64,000 bases of DNA from Duganella sp. Root1480D1 (GTDB lineage Bacteria; Pseudomonadota; Gammaproteobacteria; Burkholderiales; Burkholderiaceae_D). The notes beneath the pieces were generated by a model, which was given only the letters and a program-made list of their open reading frames with translations, was not told the DNA's origin and searched no databases. This document shows, one piece after another, positions 1-9,374 of the stretch (the stretch's first letter is position 1; every line of letters begins with the position of its first letter). Where the stretch lies: assembly GCF_001427305.1 (NCBI RefSeq), contig NZ_LMFZ01000050.1, positions 1-64,000 of the forward strand, in the 5' to 3' direction. Both the position numbers and the translations under genes were made by a program.

Positions 1-24
1 GATCGCATCGTTTGAGTTTCGAAG

Positions 25-75
25 GTAGTCGGCGTGGCCTGGGCAGTCATGTAGTCGGCGTGGCCTGGGCAGTCA
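25..75. repeat. 25-bp direct duplication inside tuf
   Basis: Two identical 25-bp units (25-49 and 51-75) are separated by one base. Each encodes the tuf segment around CPGHADY on the minus strand. The second pass through the unit is out of frame, and positions 1-24 beyond it do not resemble tuf. This looks like a misassembled contig end rather than biology, because tuf is usually present in two near-identical copies in betaproteobacteria, where short-read contigs often break. Confidence 0.85.
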
Positions 76-314
76 ACGTGAGCGTAGTGACGGTTTGCAG
101 TCTCGTACTCAACGTGGGCGGTGTTGATGGTAATGCCGCGTGCTTTTTCTTCTGGAGCAGCGTCGATCTGGTCGTAAGCTTTAGCTTCGCCGCCGAACTT
201 CTTCGACAGAACAGTCGCGATTGCAGCGGTCAGGGTGGTCTTGCCATGGTCAACGTGACCGATGGTGCCAACGTTCACGTGCGGCTTAGTCCGCTCGAAC
301 TTTTCTTTTGCCAT
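51..314 (-). CDS. tuf: Elongation factor Tu, N-terminal fragment (window edge)
   Basis: This is the first 88 codons of EF-Tu, the GTPase that carries aminoacyl-tRNA to the ribosome. It begins MAKEKFERTKPHVNVGTIGH and contains the G1 P-loop GHVDHGKT, the switch I region (ARGITINTAHVEYET) and the G3 motif DCPGH, all normal for the family. After CPGHADY the frame is broken by a duplicated 25-bp unit, and the remaining ~300 codons lie outside the window. Three tRNA genes directly upstream on the same strand place this in the classic tRNA-tufB type unit. The start is the ATG at 314, which gives the family N-terminus. Confidence 0.93.
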
Positions 315-382
315 TTTAGACTCCTAACAAATGTTGATTTGCTGGGCACGCGCCCGACTAACTGATAGATACTGCAGAATTC

Positions 383-457
<75 letters not shown>

Positions 458-479
458 TTATTTTTACTACCGTGCTGCA

Positions 480-553
480 TGGAGCGGGTGAAGGGAATCG
501 AACCCTCGTCTTAAGCTTGGAAGGCTTCAGCTCTACCATTGAGCTACACCCGC
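480..553 (-). tRNA. tRNA-Gly (TCC)
   Basis: A 74-nt cloverleaf on the minus strand. The acceptor stem starts GCGGGTG and CCA is encoded. The anticodon loop CTTCCAA gives anticodon TCC. It is the middle member of the tRNA cluster in front of tuf. Confidence 0.96.
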
Positions 554-604
554 GAGGTTCCGACTACTTTCGACTACTAACTTCACTCAGCTACCTGCAA
601 GCTT

Positions 605-690
605 TGGTGGAGGGGACTGGATTCGAACCAGTGTACTCATAAGAGGGCAGATTTACAGTCTGCTGCCTTTAACCACTCGGCCACCCCTCC
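605..690 (-). tRNA. tRNA-Tyr (GTA)
   Basis: An 86-nt class II tRNA with a long variable arm. The acceptor stem starts GGAGGGG and CCA is encoded. The anticodon stem-loop CAGACTGTAAATCTG gives anticodon GTA. It is the promoter-proximal tRNA of the cluster. Confidence 0.96.
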
Positions 691-705
691 GCGAAGGAAC
701 CGCAG

Positions 706-734
706 AGTATGAAGCAACTTTCTTACACTGTCAA
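706..734 (-). promoter_or_regulatory. Sigma70 promoter of the tRNA-tuf operon
   Basis: On the minus strand there is TTGACA (729-734), a 17-bp spacer and CATACT (706-711), followed by a GC-rich stretch before tRNA-Tyr at 690. A consensus -35 with a GC-rich discriminator is typical of stable-RNA promoters under stringent control; that regulation is inferred. Confidence 0.8.
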
Positions 735-888
735 GAACGTTATTTGCTTATTTCGCAAACGCTGCATGACGTGCGCTTCGGGGCGAGATTGTAATGGCTA
801 CTCCTGCAAATTTGCAAGTGTTGTTTTTGCGTTGCACCGTTTGCTATAAAATCGGTCAACTTATCCTGTGCACCGGAGTGCTCATTCT

Positions 889-3800
889 GTGAAGAATCCC
901 GCCACCGGCTGGCAGCAAACGCTGGCCGCCAACCTGTTGATGCTGGCGGCTTACGCGGTCATTGGACGCTTTTGCCTCTATCTGTCGCTGGCGCCCGGCT
1001 ATGCCAGTCCCCTCTTCCTGCCGGCCGGCATTGCCCTCGCCGCTGTCGTCACTTTCGGCCGGCGCCTGCTGCCAGGCGTAGCCATCGGCGCCTTGCTGAT
1101 CAATTTCCTGCCCCTGCCTGGCGCGCCCAACCCGCTCACCCTGCCGCCCTTGCCGCAAGGCTTGGCGGCGCTGGCTGCTGCCGGCGGCGCGGCGCTGCAG
1201 GCTTGGCTGGGCATGCTGTATTTCCGCCGTGCGATCCGTCCGGAAATCGGTGCCGGGCGCGACGTGCTGCGTTTCCTGTTGCTGGCAGTCTGCATCACCC
1301 TGGTCAGCAGTACGCTGTCCAATCTGGCGGCGGTCGCATCCGGCGCCATTGCGCCGCAGGATTTGCTGACGAGCTGGCTGACCTGGTGGATTGGCGATGC
1401 GATCGGCGTGCTGCTGGCCGCGCCGCTGTGCTGGGTGCTGTTCGGCCAGCCGCGCGCGCTGTGGCAGCGGCGCCGCCTGCTGGTGGGCGTGCCGCAATTG
1501 TTCCTGGTGAGCTTGTGCGTGATGCTGTACGTGCTGGTGGCGCGCTGGGAAACCCGGCAGCACCTGGAAGGCTTCCGGCTCAAGGCGCAACAGGTGGGCG
1601 ACTTGCTGCAGTCGCGCTTCAGCGAGCACGAGCGCTATGTGTTCGCGATGGCGCGCGCCATCAATCGCTACGGCCGCGTGATGTCGGCCCAAGGCTTCGA
1701 CAAGATCGCCCACGGCTACCTCGACCAGCGGCCAGAGCTGCTGTCGATGGCCTGGCTGCGTCCGGTGTCTGAAGCGGAGCGGCCAGCCTTCGATGCCTGG
1801 GCCCGCGACACCATCGGTCCCGACTTCCGCATCATCGCCCCGTCCACCGAACCGGGCCACACACACAGCCATTCCGCGCACAGCCATGCCGAAGTGCCGC
1901 CTGGCGACCACATGGTGACCTTGTTCGTCGAGCCCGCTGTGCGCCGCCACTACCTGGGCCTTGACTGGCTGGCCGAACCGGTGCGCGCCCAGGCAGTGCG
2001 CGAGGCGCTGCGCACCGGCAAACCGGTGGCCAGCGCACCTGTGGCGCTATCGATGCCGGGCGAAGGCAGCGGCGTGGTGCTGCTGCAGGCGGTCGATCCG
2101 GGCGACGGCCAGCCGGCTGCCGGCATGCTGTTGCTGGCCATGCAGTTCGACTCTTACGTCAGCGGGGCCTTGGCCACCGCCGAGTTCCCGCATATCCAGG
2201 CACGCCTGGTGGACCGCAGCAAGCCGGGCCCGACAACCCTGGTCGACCAGTTGTCGCGCGAGCCGAATGACGAGGACTACTGGCGCAAGCTCAGCCTTGG
2301 CGGCCGTGAGTATGAGTTGGTGCTGCTGCCTTCGGCCTCTTACATGGTGCACCAGCATGGCTGGCAAAGCTGGCTGGTGCTGAGCGCAGGCCTGATGCTG
2401 ACCGGTTTGCTTGGCGCCCTGATGCTGCTGACCAGCGGCGAGCGCGCCCTGATCCAGCAGCAGGTGAAGGAAAGCACGATCCGCCTGCGCGAACGCGAAG
2501 CGCGCCTTCAGGCAATTCTCGACAAGGCGGCGGACGCCATCCTGACCATCGGCGCCGATGGCTTGCTGGTCTCCGCTAATGCTGCGGCCTGCCGCCTGTT
2601 CGGCTATCCGGCGGAAGCCCTGGCCGGCATGCCGCTGGCGATCCTGCTGCCGGAAGCGGAAAGCGATAGCGCCGCACGCCTGCTGCGCAATATTGCCAGC
2701 GGCGCAACCCACGAGCACGAATCGAGCGGCCGCCGCCACGATGGCAGCATCTTCCCGATTGCGATTTCGGTGAGCGAGGTGGAACTCCCGGATGGCAATG
2801 TGTTCGTCGCCATCCTGCACGATTTGACCGAGCAGCAACGCGCCCAGGAGCGCATCTACAAGCTGGCCCACCACGACCCGCTGACCGGCCTGGATAACCG
2901 CCTGTCGCTCAACCTGCGCCTCGACCAGTTGCTGGCGCAAACGCGCCGCGCCCAGGGCAGCGCAGCAGTGATGTTCCTCGACCTCGACCACTTCAAGAAG
3001 ATCAACGACACCCATGGCCATGCCACCGGCGACCAGTTGCTGGTGGCCGTGGCCGACCGCTTGCGCGACCTGCTGCGCGAAGTCGACACCATCGCCCGGC
3101 TGGGCGGCGATGAATTCATCGTGGTCACCGGTGGCAACGTGACGCCGGCAGAGGCCAGCCAGATCGCCGTGCGCATCGTCGCCGCACTGGCCGAGCCGTT
3201 CCAGCTGGCAGGCAAGACCATCCATACCGGCACCAGCGTCGGCGTCGCCATGTTCCCGCCCGATGGCCATGACAGCGCGACCCTGCTGCGCCATGCCGAT
3301 ACGGCGATGTACGCGGCCAAGAGCCAGGGCCGCGGCAACTTCCAATTCTTCGAAGCGGCCATGAATGCCGCTACCCACGACCGGCTGATGATGGAAAACC
3401 GCCTGTGGCAGGCGCTGGAACGCAGGGAGTTCGAGCTGTACCTGCAGCCTCAGGTGGAACTGGCTACGCGCCGCGTGATCGGCGCCGAGGTGCTGCTGCG
3501 CTGGCACCATCCTGAGTTGGGCATGGTGGGGCCGGATCGCTTTATCCCGATCGCGGAAGAATCGGGGCTGATCCTGCCGCTTGGCGACTGGGTGCTGCAG
3601 CAGACGGTGGGCTTGCTGCGCCGCTGGCAGGGTTCACTGCGGCTCGCCGTCAACCTGTCGGCGCGCCAGTGCCACGGCAACGCGCTGTTGCCGCTGCTGG
3701 ACCAGTTGCTGCGCGAGAGCGGGATTGATCCTGCGCTGCTGGAACTGGAGATTACCGAGTCGGCGGCGATGCAGGATCCGGAACGCAGCCGCGACTTGCT

Positions 3801-4146
3801 GCGCGAGCTACGGGCGCGCGGGATCAAGGTGGCGATTGACGATTTCGGGACGGGGTATTCCTCGCTCAGCTACCTGAAGTTGTTCGAAATTGACCGGATC
3901 AAGATTGATCGCGGGTTTGTTAAAGACATCGAGAGCGATCCGAATGATGCGGTGATTGTGACTGCGACCATTGGGCTGGCGCATGCGCTGGGGTTGGGAG
4001 TGGTGGCGGAAGGGGTGGAGACGGAGGCGCAGCTGGCGTTCTTGCGCAGTAAGTATTGCAATGAGGCGCAGGGGTATTTGTTTGCAAGGCCGATGCCGGT
4101 GGCGCAGTTCGAGGCGCTTGCCGGACGGTTGCCGGAGCCTGCTTAA
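889..4146 (+). CDS. Membrane MASE1-CHASE-PAS-GGDEF-EAL c-di-GMP enzyme
   Basis: Protein of about 1085 residues, likely making and/or degrading cyclic di-GMP at the inner membrane. The first ~220 residues are a multi-helix MASE1-like sensor. A periplasmic CHASE-like segment follows, then one membrane helix near 500-520, a PAS domain (~540-655), GGDEF (~690-840) and EAL (~845-1085). The cyclase motif GGDEF is intact (~739), with an RxxD inhibitory site (REVD) five residues before it. The EAL motif reads EVLLR, which still fits ExLxR, and DDFGTGYSS, IKIDR and AEGVE are present, so both activities look possible. A GTG start at 889 is chosen because GGAG lies 10 nt upstream; an in-frame GTG at 868 has no clear ribosome site. 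The stop codon lies in the tip of a palindromic repeat. Confidence 0.9.
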   Translation: MKNPATGWQQTLAANLLMLAAYAVIGRFCLYLSLAPGYASPLFLPAGIALAAVVTFGRRLLPGVAIGALLINFLPLPGAPNPLTLPPLPQGLAALAAAGGAALQAWLGMLYFRRAIRPEIGAGRDVLRFLLLAVCITLVSSTLSNLAAVASGAIAPQDLLTSWLTWWIGDAIGVLLAAPLCWVLFGQPRALWQRRRLLVGVPQLFLVSLCVMLYVLVARWETRQHLEGFRLKAQQVGDLLQSRFSEHERYVFAMARAINRYGRVMSAQGFDKIAHGYLDQRPELLSMAWLRPVSEAERPAFDAWARDTIGPDFRIIAPSTEPGHTHSHSAHSHAEVPPGDHMVTLFVEPAVRRHYLGLDWLAEPVRAQAVREALRTGKPVASAPVALSMPGEGSGVVLLQAVDPGDGQPAAGMLLLAMQFDSYVSGALATAEFPHIQARLVDRSKPGPTTLVDQLSREPNDEDYWRKLSLGGREYELVLLPSASYMVHQHGWQSWLVLSAGLMLTGLLGALMLLTSGERALIQQQVKESTIRLREREARLQAILDKAADAILTIGADGLLVSANAAACRLFGYPAEALAGMPLAILLPEAESDSAARLLRNIASGATHEHESSGRRHDGSIFPIAISVSEVELPDGNVFVAILHDLTEQQRAQERIYKLAHHDPLTGLDNRLSLNLRLDQLLAQTRRAQGSAAVMFLDLDHFKKINDTHGHATGDQLLVAVADRLRDLLREVDTIARLGGDEFIVVTGGNVTPAEASQIAVRIVAALAEPFQLAGKTIHTGTSVGVAMFPPDGHDSATLLRHADTAMYAAKSQGRGNFQFFEAAMNAATHDRLMMENRLWQALERREFELYLQPQVELATRRVIGAEVLLRWHHPELGMVGPDRFIPIAEESGLILPLGDWVLQQTVGLLRRWQGSLRLAVNLSARQCHGNALLPLLDQLLRESGIDPALLELEITESAAMQDPERSRDLLRELRARGIKVAIDDFGTGYSSLSYLKLFEIDRIKIDRGFVKDIESDPNDAVIVTATIGLAHALGLGVVAEGVETEAQLAFLRSKYCNEAQGYLFARPMPVAQFEALAGRLPEPA

Positions 4147-4315
4147 AACCGGTAAACCGGGGTCTGACCCGCAGGGTCAGACCCCGTCTGCGCAGCGGCC
4201 GCGGGTTACGGTTGTGCGCCGTTGATCTTTTCAAAAAGTCAAAGGCCTCCAACCCCGCGGCTTCTAGGCCGTTGGGGGGCAGACCCTTGGGTCTGACCCA
4301 GGTTTGCCGGTTTTA
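4147..4315. repeat. Composite palindromic (BIME-like) repeat, copy 1
   Basis: A convergent intergenic spacer filled by one structured element. Its ends are GCTTAAAACCGGTAAACC on the left and the inverted GCCGGTTTTA on the right. The left palindrome has perfect 13-bp arms (4158-4170 and 4174-4186) with a GCA loop, and the right palindrome (about 4275-4300) has core GGGTCTGACCC. Between them is a decayed central inverted repeat (GCGGGTT ... AACCCCGC). The TAA stop at 4144-4146 and the reverse-strand TAA at 4313-4315 are both in the element tips. The same architecture recurs at 45857-46025. Confidence 0.85.
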
Positions 4316-5869
4316 GGGCGACAACGCCGCCAGCACCTGCGCCTTCAACGCCCGAATCAACGAAGTCTCATCTGGCGGTACGCCCTCCGGCGCCGGCTGC
4401 GCGCGATCCGCATAAAACAAGCCAAGCTGTACGCCCTGCACCACCAGCGGCAGCACGATAAAGCTGCGCGCATCCGGCAGCAAATCAAGATGCCACTTCG
4501 GCAGCAGGTCACGAATCTTGGCCACGCTGGCGTCCGCGATCATCAAATCCGCATCATTATCCAGCGCCAGGTGGAACAAATCCTTGCCCTGCAGCGGGAA
4601 CACAAATCCCTCCTGCCGCAAGGCCCGCTTGTCACCCAAGGCAATACGTGCCCTGAATTGCCCCGTCTTCGCATCCTTAAGACAAACCGTGGCAAAGCGG
4701 AACCCCATGCTGCGGTATAAAGTCTCCAGCACCGCCTGCACCAGTTCATTGACGCGCGCCTTGCCCTCCACCCGCATCTCGGTCAGCTCCTGCACGCCCG
4801 CCAGCAACTGCTCACGCGCGTCATACGGCTTGCCGCTCGGGTAAGCGCCCTCCTTCGCACCGGCATCCATGCTGGCCAGCGCCAGCACGCTCGGCAAAGT
4901 TCCGGCCGGACCGGGCACTTCGCCCGATTCCGCATACGGATCGCCCGGCTCGCCGGCAGCACCGCTGGACGAACCATCCAGCTGCATGCTGTTCAACAAG
5001 GCATCCATGCTGCTGCGCGCCCGCGACAGCACGGTGCTTACCTGCTCGCGCTCCAGCTCCAGCGAGCTGCCGAAACGCTGGTGCAGCAGGCGCACGTCAT
5101 CGGAAGCAACGCCGCCAAGGCGCGTCAGGGCGCGCGCGGCATCCATGCTGAAGTGCACTACCTGGCGTATCCATTCGGTGCGGTCGGCCGGCGGCCGCAG
5201 GGTGCTGCCGTACAGGGGCGCCAATGAGCGGATGATCACATCGGGAATCTTCCACTCCCGCAGCACGGTCGCGGTCAGGGTGTCATAGGTACTGCCCAGG
5301 ATCATCTGCGAAGCCTGCGCCTGCGAGTGCTCGCCCGCCACTACCAGCGCATTGATTTCGCGGAAGCGGTCGTGCTCGCGCGACGCGATCAACAACGGTC
5401 CCAGGTTCTTGAACAGGGCCCCAATGGCTGCTTCTTCCGCCTTCTGGTACGGGCTGTAGCGCGCCAGCTCGCGCCCCACCAGGCTGGCGCACAGCGCAGC
5501 CTCCAGCTCCACCCGCACGCTTTGCGCGTGCTTGCTGTTGGCCATGGTATCGACCAGCAGCATGGCCAGTGCCGTGGTTTTCACATTATCGAAACCAAGC
5601 AGCGAAATCGCATGGGAAATTGTGGTTACCGGCGCGCCCGAAGCCTGGCGGTATTGCGGCGTATTGGCCAGGCGCAGGATCTTCTGCGTCAGCGCGACAT
5701 CGGACAGCACGTGGTACGCCAGGCTCTGTGTGCCCTGGTCGTCCGAGTCGGCCATCTGCACTACGCGCGCAATCGACACGCCGAGTGCAAACAAGCCCTC
5801 ATCGTCGCTGCATAACTTTTTCAGCAGGTAGGTGCGGACCGGACGTTCTTCTGGTGGATTGGAGCTCAT
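4313..5869 (-). CDS. HDOD domain protein with C-terminal GAF-like domain
   Basis: A 518-residue cytosolic protein. Residues ~15-215 form an HDOD domain, a non-catalytic relative of HD hydrolases often found in signalling proteins. Recognisable segments are LSDVALTQKILRLANTP, ISHAISLLGFDNVKTTALAM and FKNLGPLL. A low-complexity linker (~290-340) leads to a GAF-like domain (~345-510). The likely role is linking a small-molecule or regulatory input to motility, biofilm or stress output, but the specific function is not visible. The gene is 24 bp downstream of a receiver-TPR gene and 1.8 kb from an HD-GYP gene on the same strand, so a shared signalling unit is likely. Its stop codon is inside a palindromic repeat. 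Confidence 0.85.
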   Translation of the reverse strand: MSSNPPEERPVRTYLLKKLCSDDEGLFALGVSIARVVQMADSDDQGTQSLAYHVLSDVALTQKILRLANTPQYRQASGAPVTTISHAISLLGFDNVKTTALAMLLVDTMANSKHAQSVRVELEAALCASLVGRELARYSPYQKAEEAAIGALFKNLGPLLIASREHDRFREINALVVAGEHSQAQASQMILGSTYDTLTATVLREWKIPDVIIRSLAPLYGSTLRPPADRTEWIRQVVHFSMDAARALTRLGGVASDDVRLLHQRFGSSLELEREQVSTVLSRARSSMDALLNSMQLDGSSSGAAGEPGDPYAESGEVPGPAGTLPSVLALASMDAGAKEGAYPSGKPYDAREQLLAGVQELTEMRVEGKARVNELVQAVLETLYRSMGFRFATVCLKDAKTGQFRARIALGDKRALRQEGFVFPLQGKDLFHLALDNDADLMIADASVAKIRDLLPKWHLDLLPDARSFIVLPLVVQGVQLGLFYADRAQPAPEGVPPDETSLIRALKAQVLAALSP

Positions 5870-5893
5870 AGCCCATTGTAGCGCCAGCGGCTA

Positions 5894-7546
5894 TCAGATC
5901 GCGACGCGCACTCCCGCTTCGCGCCGTGCCGCAGGCCGGATGTTGTATTTCTTCAATATGTCCTGGTGCAGGCCGGCCAGCGCATTCAGCTTGTCGTTGG
6001 CCGGATCGAGGCGGCGCACGGTGGCCACCAGCGCCAGCACATGGCGTCCGAGGGCGTCGTCCCAGCCCTCGCTCTCCAGACATTTGAGGATAGCCACCGC
6101 AGCGTTGAAGGCCACCTGGGCATTGTCCGGCAGCTTGGCCACGGCTTCCAGCATCAGGTCGACCGCACCGCGGAAATCGCCCTTCTTCGCCAGCGCCGCG
6201 CCGGCTGCCACCATCTCGCCGACTTCGTTGCGGCTTTCGTCGGCCAGGCGCTGGCCCAATTCGGCGTGGCCGCTCTTTTCCATCATGCGCATGGCGCGCT
6301 CCATAGCCCCCGGCGTGGCGGAATTGCGCATCACGTCGCGCATCACTTCCGTCGCCTGCTCCTCCTTGCCCACTTCCAGGCAGGTACGCGCCAGCTCCAT
6401 CTTCATCTCGTTCGACAGGCCGGAAGCGCTGCGCACGCCGCTTACCGCGTAGTCCAGCGAGGCATTCATGCGCGCCACGTTGCCGGTGAATTCGTGCAGC
6501 GCGGCCGAGGCAATGGCGCTGCAGACGTCGGTATTCGGGGTGCCGGACAGCGATTTGTCCAGGTCGCGGATCACGGCGGCCGCCTGCACCGGGTCGCCTT
6601 TCTTGACCAGGGTCTGGGCTAGCTTGGCATGATCTTCCGGCGTGCGGAATTCGGAATAGCGGGTCTTGCTGACCACCTGCTTGAAGGCGCGTTCCGCACC
6701 ATCGACGTCGCCCGCCTCCAGCGCGACTTCGCCCAGCCGGCGCAGGCGGCGCACCGCGTGCGGCGACAGCTCAACTGCATTGGCCAGAACGGCTTGCGCC
6801 GCGGCCGGGTCGCCATTCGCTTCATGCGTGCGCGCCAGCCAGTCGTAGGCATCCAGGAAGCGTGTGTTCTTGCCCAGCAGGTCTTCCAGCATCGCGCGCG
6901 CTTCGTCGAAGCGGCCGCGCAGGTACAGGGTCTTGGCCTGGCCCAGCCGGGCCCACGGCACCTGGCGGCTGTCCCACAGCTCGGCATAGAGCGGCTCTGC
7001 CAGTTCCGGCTCGCCAGCCTGGATATGCATTTCCGCGCGCAGGCGGCGGAATTCCATGGCAAAGCGCGGCTGCGCGATTTCCCCTTCCTCGCACGCTTCG
7101 ATCGCAGCGCGCAAGTCGCCCATGTCGACCAACTGGTACACCGGCAGCAGGGCATTGCGGCGGTCGAGGGCGCGCCAGATGCGCTCCAGCATGGCATCGG
7201 CGGCGAAAGGCTTGAGGATGTAATCGTTGGGCATCAGCTCGGCGGCGCTGACCACCTTGCTGAACTGGCCTTCGCCGGTGACCATGAAGAACATGGTGGA
7301 GGCATTGATCAAGCGGTGGTGGCGCAAGTCTTCCAGCATCTGCTGGCCATCCTGCCCCCCTTCCAGGGCGTACTCGCACAGGACCAGGTCGTAGATCCGG
7401 GTTTCCAGCGCGCGGATAGCCTGGTTGGAACTGGCGGCATCGTCAATTCGCACCAGGCCGCACAAGCTCAGCATATTGTGCAAGCTGGCGCGCATGCTGG
7501 GATTGGGCTCGATGACCAGCGCTGTCAGGCCCTTCAGTTCATTCAT
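5894..7546 (-). CDS. Receiver-TPR protein with Glu at the phospho-acceptor site
   Basis: A 550-residue protein with a CheY-like receiver domain (~8-125) followed by tetratricopeptide-type helical repeats to ~530. The conserved Thr (T90, VTGEG) and Lys (K112, YILKPF) of receivers are present. The phospho-acceptor position reads LCEYAL, so Glu58 replaces the usual Asp, and the acidic pair near the N-terminus is only E13-P14. The domain therefore probably is not phosphorylated in the usual way and may mimic the active state; this is inferred. The TPR part suggests a scaffold for other proteins of the block. Downstream on the same strand is the HDOD gene. The start ATG at 7546 fits the receiver N-terminus. 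Confidence 0.85.
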   Translation of the reverse strand: MNELKGLTALVIEPNPSMRASLHNMLSLCGLVRIDDAASSNQAIRALETRIYDLVLCEYALEGGQDGQQMLEDLRHHRLINASTMFFMVTGEGQFSKVVSAAELMPNDYILKPFAADAMLERIWRALDRRNALLPVYQLVDMGDLRAAIEACEEGEIAQPRFAMEFRRLRAEMHIQAGEPELAEPLYAELWDSRQVPWARLGQAKTLYLRGRFDEARAMLEDLLGKNTRFLDAYDWLARTHEANGDPAAAQAVLANAVELSPHAVRRLRRLGEVALEAGDVDGAERAFKQVVSKTRYSEFRTPEDHAKLAQTLVKKGDPVQAAAVIRDLDKSLSGTPNTDVCSAIASAALHEFTGNVARMNASLDYAVSGVRSASGLSNEMKMELARTCLEVGKEEQATEVMRDVMRNSATPGAMERAMRMMEKSGHAELGQRLADESRNEVGEMVAAGAALAKKGDFRGAVDLMLEAVAKLPDNAQVAFNAAVAILKCLESEGWDDALGRHVLALVATVRRLDPANDKLNALAGLHQDILKKYNIRPAARREAGVRVAI

Positions 7547-7649
7547 GGCTTTCGGCGTAGGACAAGGGCTGCCCTTATTCTATCCCGCGCCGTGAGTTTT
7601 TGTGAGAATGAACGCGGCAGCGCGGCGCGGCTGCCACAGCAGGGTTGGC

Positions 7650-9230
7650 TCAGCCTCCCTGGCCCAGGCCGGGGTTGCGTTCCACCACGTCGTTCAGGGC
7701 GGCGACCACTTCGGGATCGAACTGGGTACCGTTACGGTCGCGGATATAGGTCATGACTTCCGGATACGGCCATGGCTCCTTGTACGGGCGCTCATGCAGC
7801 AGTGAATCGAAGACATCGACCACCGCCACGATACGCGCCGACAAAGGAATCTGCTTGCCCTTGAGCTGGCTCGGATAACCGCCGCCATCCCAGTGCTCGT
7901 GATGGCCGCCGGCGATTTCCGCGCCGTAAGTCAGGTAGCTGACGCCATCGACCATATTGGCCGCGCGCTCCAGCACGCTGCGCCCGACGGCAGCATGGGT
8001 TTGCATCAGTGCGCGCTCTTCCTCGGTATGGGCGCCCGGCTTCAGCAGGATGTGATCCGGCGTCGCCACCTTGCCCACGTCGTGCAGGATGGAAGCGAGG
8101 CCGATCATGTCCACCAGTTGCGGCGTCAGTTCGTCGTCATACACGCCGCGCTCTTTCATGCGGGCGGCAATGGCCGAGGACAATTGCTGCACGCGCCGCA
8201 CATGGCCGCCGGTGCAGCCGTCGCGGAATTCCGCCAGGTCGGCCAGCGCCACCACGGTGGCTTCCTGCGCCTTGCGCAGTTGGCCGAACATGTACAGGTT
8301 GTCGAAGGCAGCGGCAATGCGTTCGCAGAACACTTCCAGCAGGTCGCGCTGGATCTGGGCCAGCGGCCACGGCGGCGTCACCGAGATCAGCACGTCGCGA
8401 TTTTCCTGCGTATGGATGAACAGCACATTGGCCGGGTGTTCGAACTGGCTCTTCTTTTCCTTGAAGGCTTTCTTGATGGTCGGCCACAGCGGGTGGCTTT
8501 CCGGCATCTGCTCGTTTTCCGCCAGCGGCGCATAGCCGCCGGTGGCCGCGACCACGGTGGTGTCGCCCGTATCGGCCTGCATCAGGCACAGCACACCGTC
8601 CGCCCCCACGTCGAGGATGGCGGAAACCTGGTTCAGCACGCCGGAAGCGAATTCGCGCAGCGAATGGATCTGGTACAGGTTGGTCGCGCCGGCCAGGATC
8701 TTGCCCAGGCCGATGCGCGAGCGCTCCAGCATGTTCAGGCTCTCATACGCGCGCAGGGCCGAGATCACGGTGGTAAACAGCTTCTGCGTGGTGAGCTCGG
8801 TCTTGGCCTTGTAATCGTTGATGTCGTATTCGATGATGACGCGCTGTTCCGGCGCCTGGCCCGGCTGGCCGGTACGCAACACCACGCGCACGATGGAATT
8901 GTGCAGTTCTTCACGGATGCGGCGCGCCAGCAGCAGGCCGGCGTCGTCGGTTTCCATCACAACGTCGAGCAGCACCAGGGCGATGTCCGGCGTGTCGCGC
9001 AGGATTTCAAATGCCTCGCGGCCACTGTAGGCCGAGAACAACTCCAGCTCGCGCCCCTTGAAACTGACATTGCGCAGCGCCAGGCGGGTCACCGCATGCA
9101 CGTCCTGGTCGTCATCAACTATCAGCACGCGCCACAGCCGCTGTTCAGGCGATCCTGCCGATGTTGGCTGCTTCTCTTCTTCGTCTTCTTCCAGCAGCCA
9201 GTTGTCATCGACGGCTTGAGGGTCCGCCAT
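7650..9230 (-). CDS. RpfG-type response regulator: REC-DUF3369-HD-GYP
   Basis: A 526-residue response regulator. The receiver domain (~33-155) has IVDDD and the phospho-acceptor in LVLLDVV. A DUF3369-like middle domain (~165-315) follows, then a C-terminal HD-GYP domain (~320-505) with LHDVGK (~380) and the GYP motif in GGGYPSQLKG (~450). HD-GYP proteins hydrolyse cyclic di-GMP to pGpG or GMP, and the metal-binding motifs needed appear intact. It is the phosphodiesterase of the neighbouring signalling cluster, and its kinase partner is not in this window. A plausible sigma70 promoter lies just upstream, divergent from cheW. Confidence 0.92.
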   Translation of the reverse strand: MADPQAVDDNWLLEEDEEEKQPTSAGSPEQRLWRVLIVDDDQDVHAVTRLALRNVSFKGRELELFSAYSGREAFEILRDTPDIALVLLDVVMETDDAGLLLARRIREELHNSIVRVVLRTGQPGQAPEQRVIIEYDINDYKAKTELTTQKLFTTVISALRAYESLNMLERSRIGLGKILAGATNLYQIHSLREFASGVLNQVSAILDVGADGVLCLMQADTGDTTVVAATGGYAPLAENEQMPESHPLWPTIKKAFKEKKSQFEHPANVLFIHTQENRDVLISVTPPWPLAQIQRDLLEVFCERIAAAFDNLYMFGQLRKAQEATVVALADLAEFRDGCTGGHVRRVQQLSSAIAARMKERGVYDDELTPQLVDMIGLASILHDVGKVATPDHILLKPGAHTEEERALMQTHAAVGRSVLERAANMVDGVSYLTYGAEIAGGHHEHWDGGGYPSQLKGKQIPLSARIVAVVDVFDSLLHERPYKEPWPYPEVMTYIRDRNGTQFDPEVVAALNDVVERNPGLGQGG

Positions 9231-9268
9231 GAAATCTCCTTGATCAAAATGCGCTAATCTTTACATCC

Positions 9269-9297
9269 AGCATAATCAGATTTGACTTAGCTAGCAA
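9269..9297 (-). promoter_or_regulatory. Likely sigma70 promoter of the HD-GYP gene
   Basis: On the minus strand there is TTGCTA (9292-9297), a 17-bp spacer and TATGCT (9269-9274), about 40 bp upstream of the ATG at 9230. A small perfect inverted repeat (GCAATT-AAA-AATTGC, 9294-9308) overlaps the -35 side and could be an operator. No strong promoter was found for the divergent cheW. Confidence 0.5.
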
Positions 9298-9374
9298 TTA
9301 AAAATTGCCCACTCGTAAATCGCTTTGCACTCTGATACGCTTTGACAACACAGATTTTGCTAAAGGAAAAAACC

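Noticed and set aside
9301..9340. Sigma28 (flagellar) promoter before cheW
   Set aside because: TAAA and a TGATA box are present, but the spacing is about four bases too short and the -10 matches poorly.
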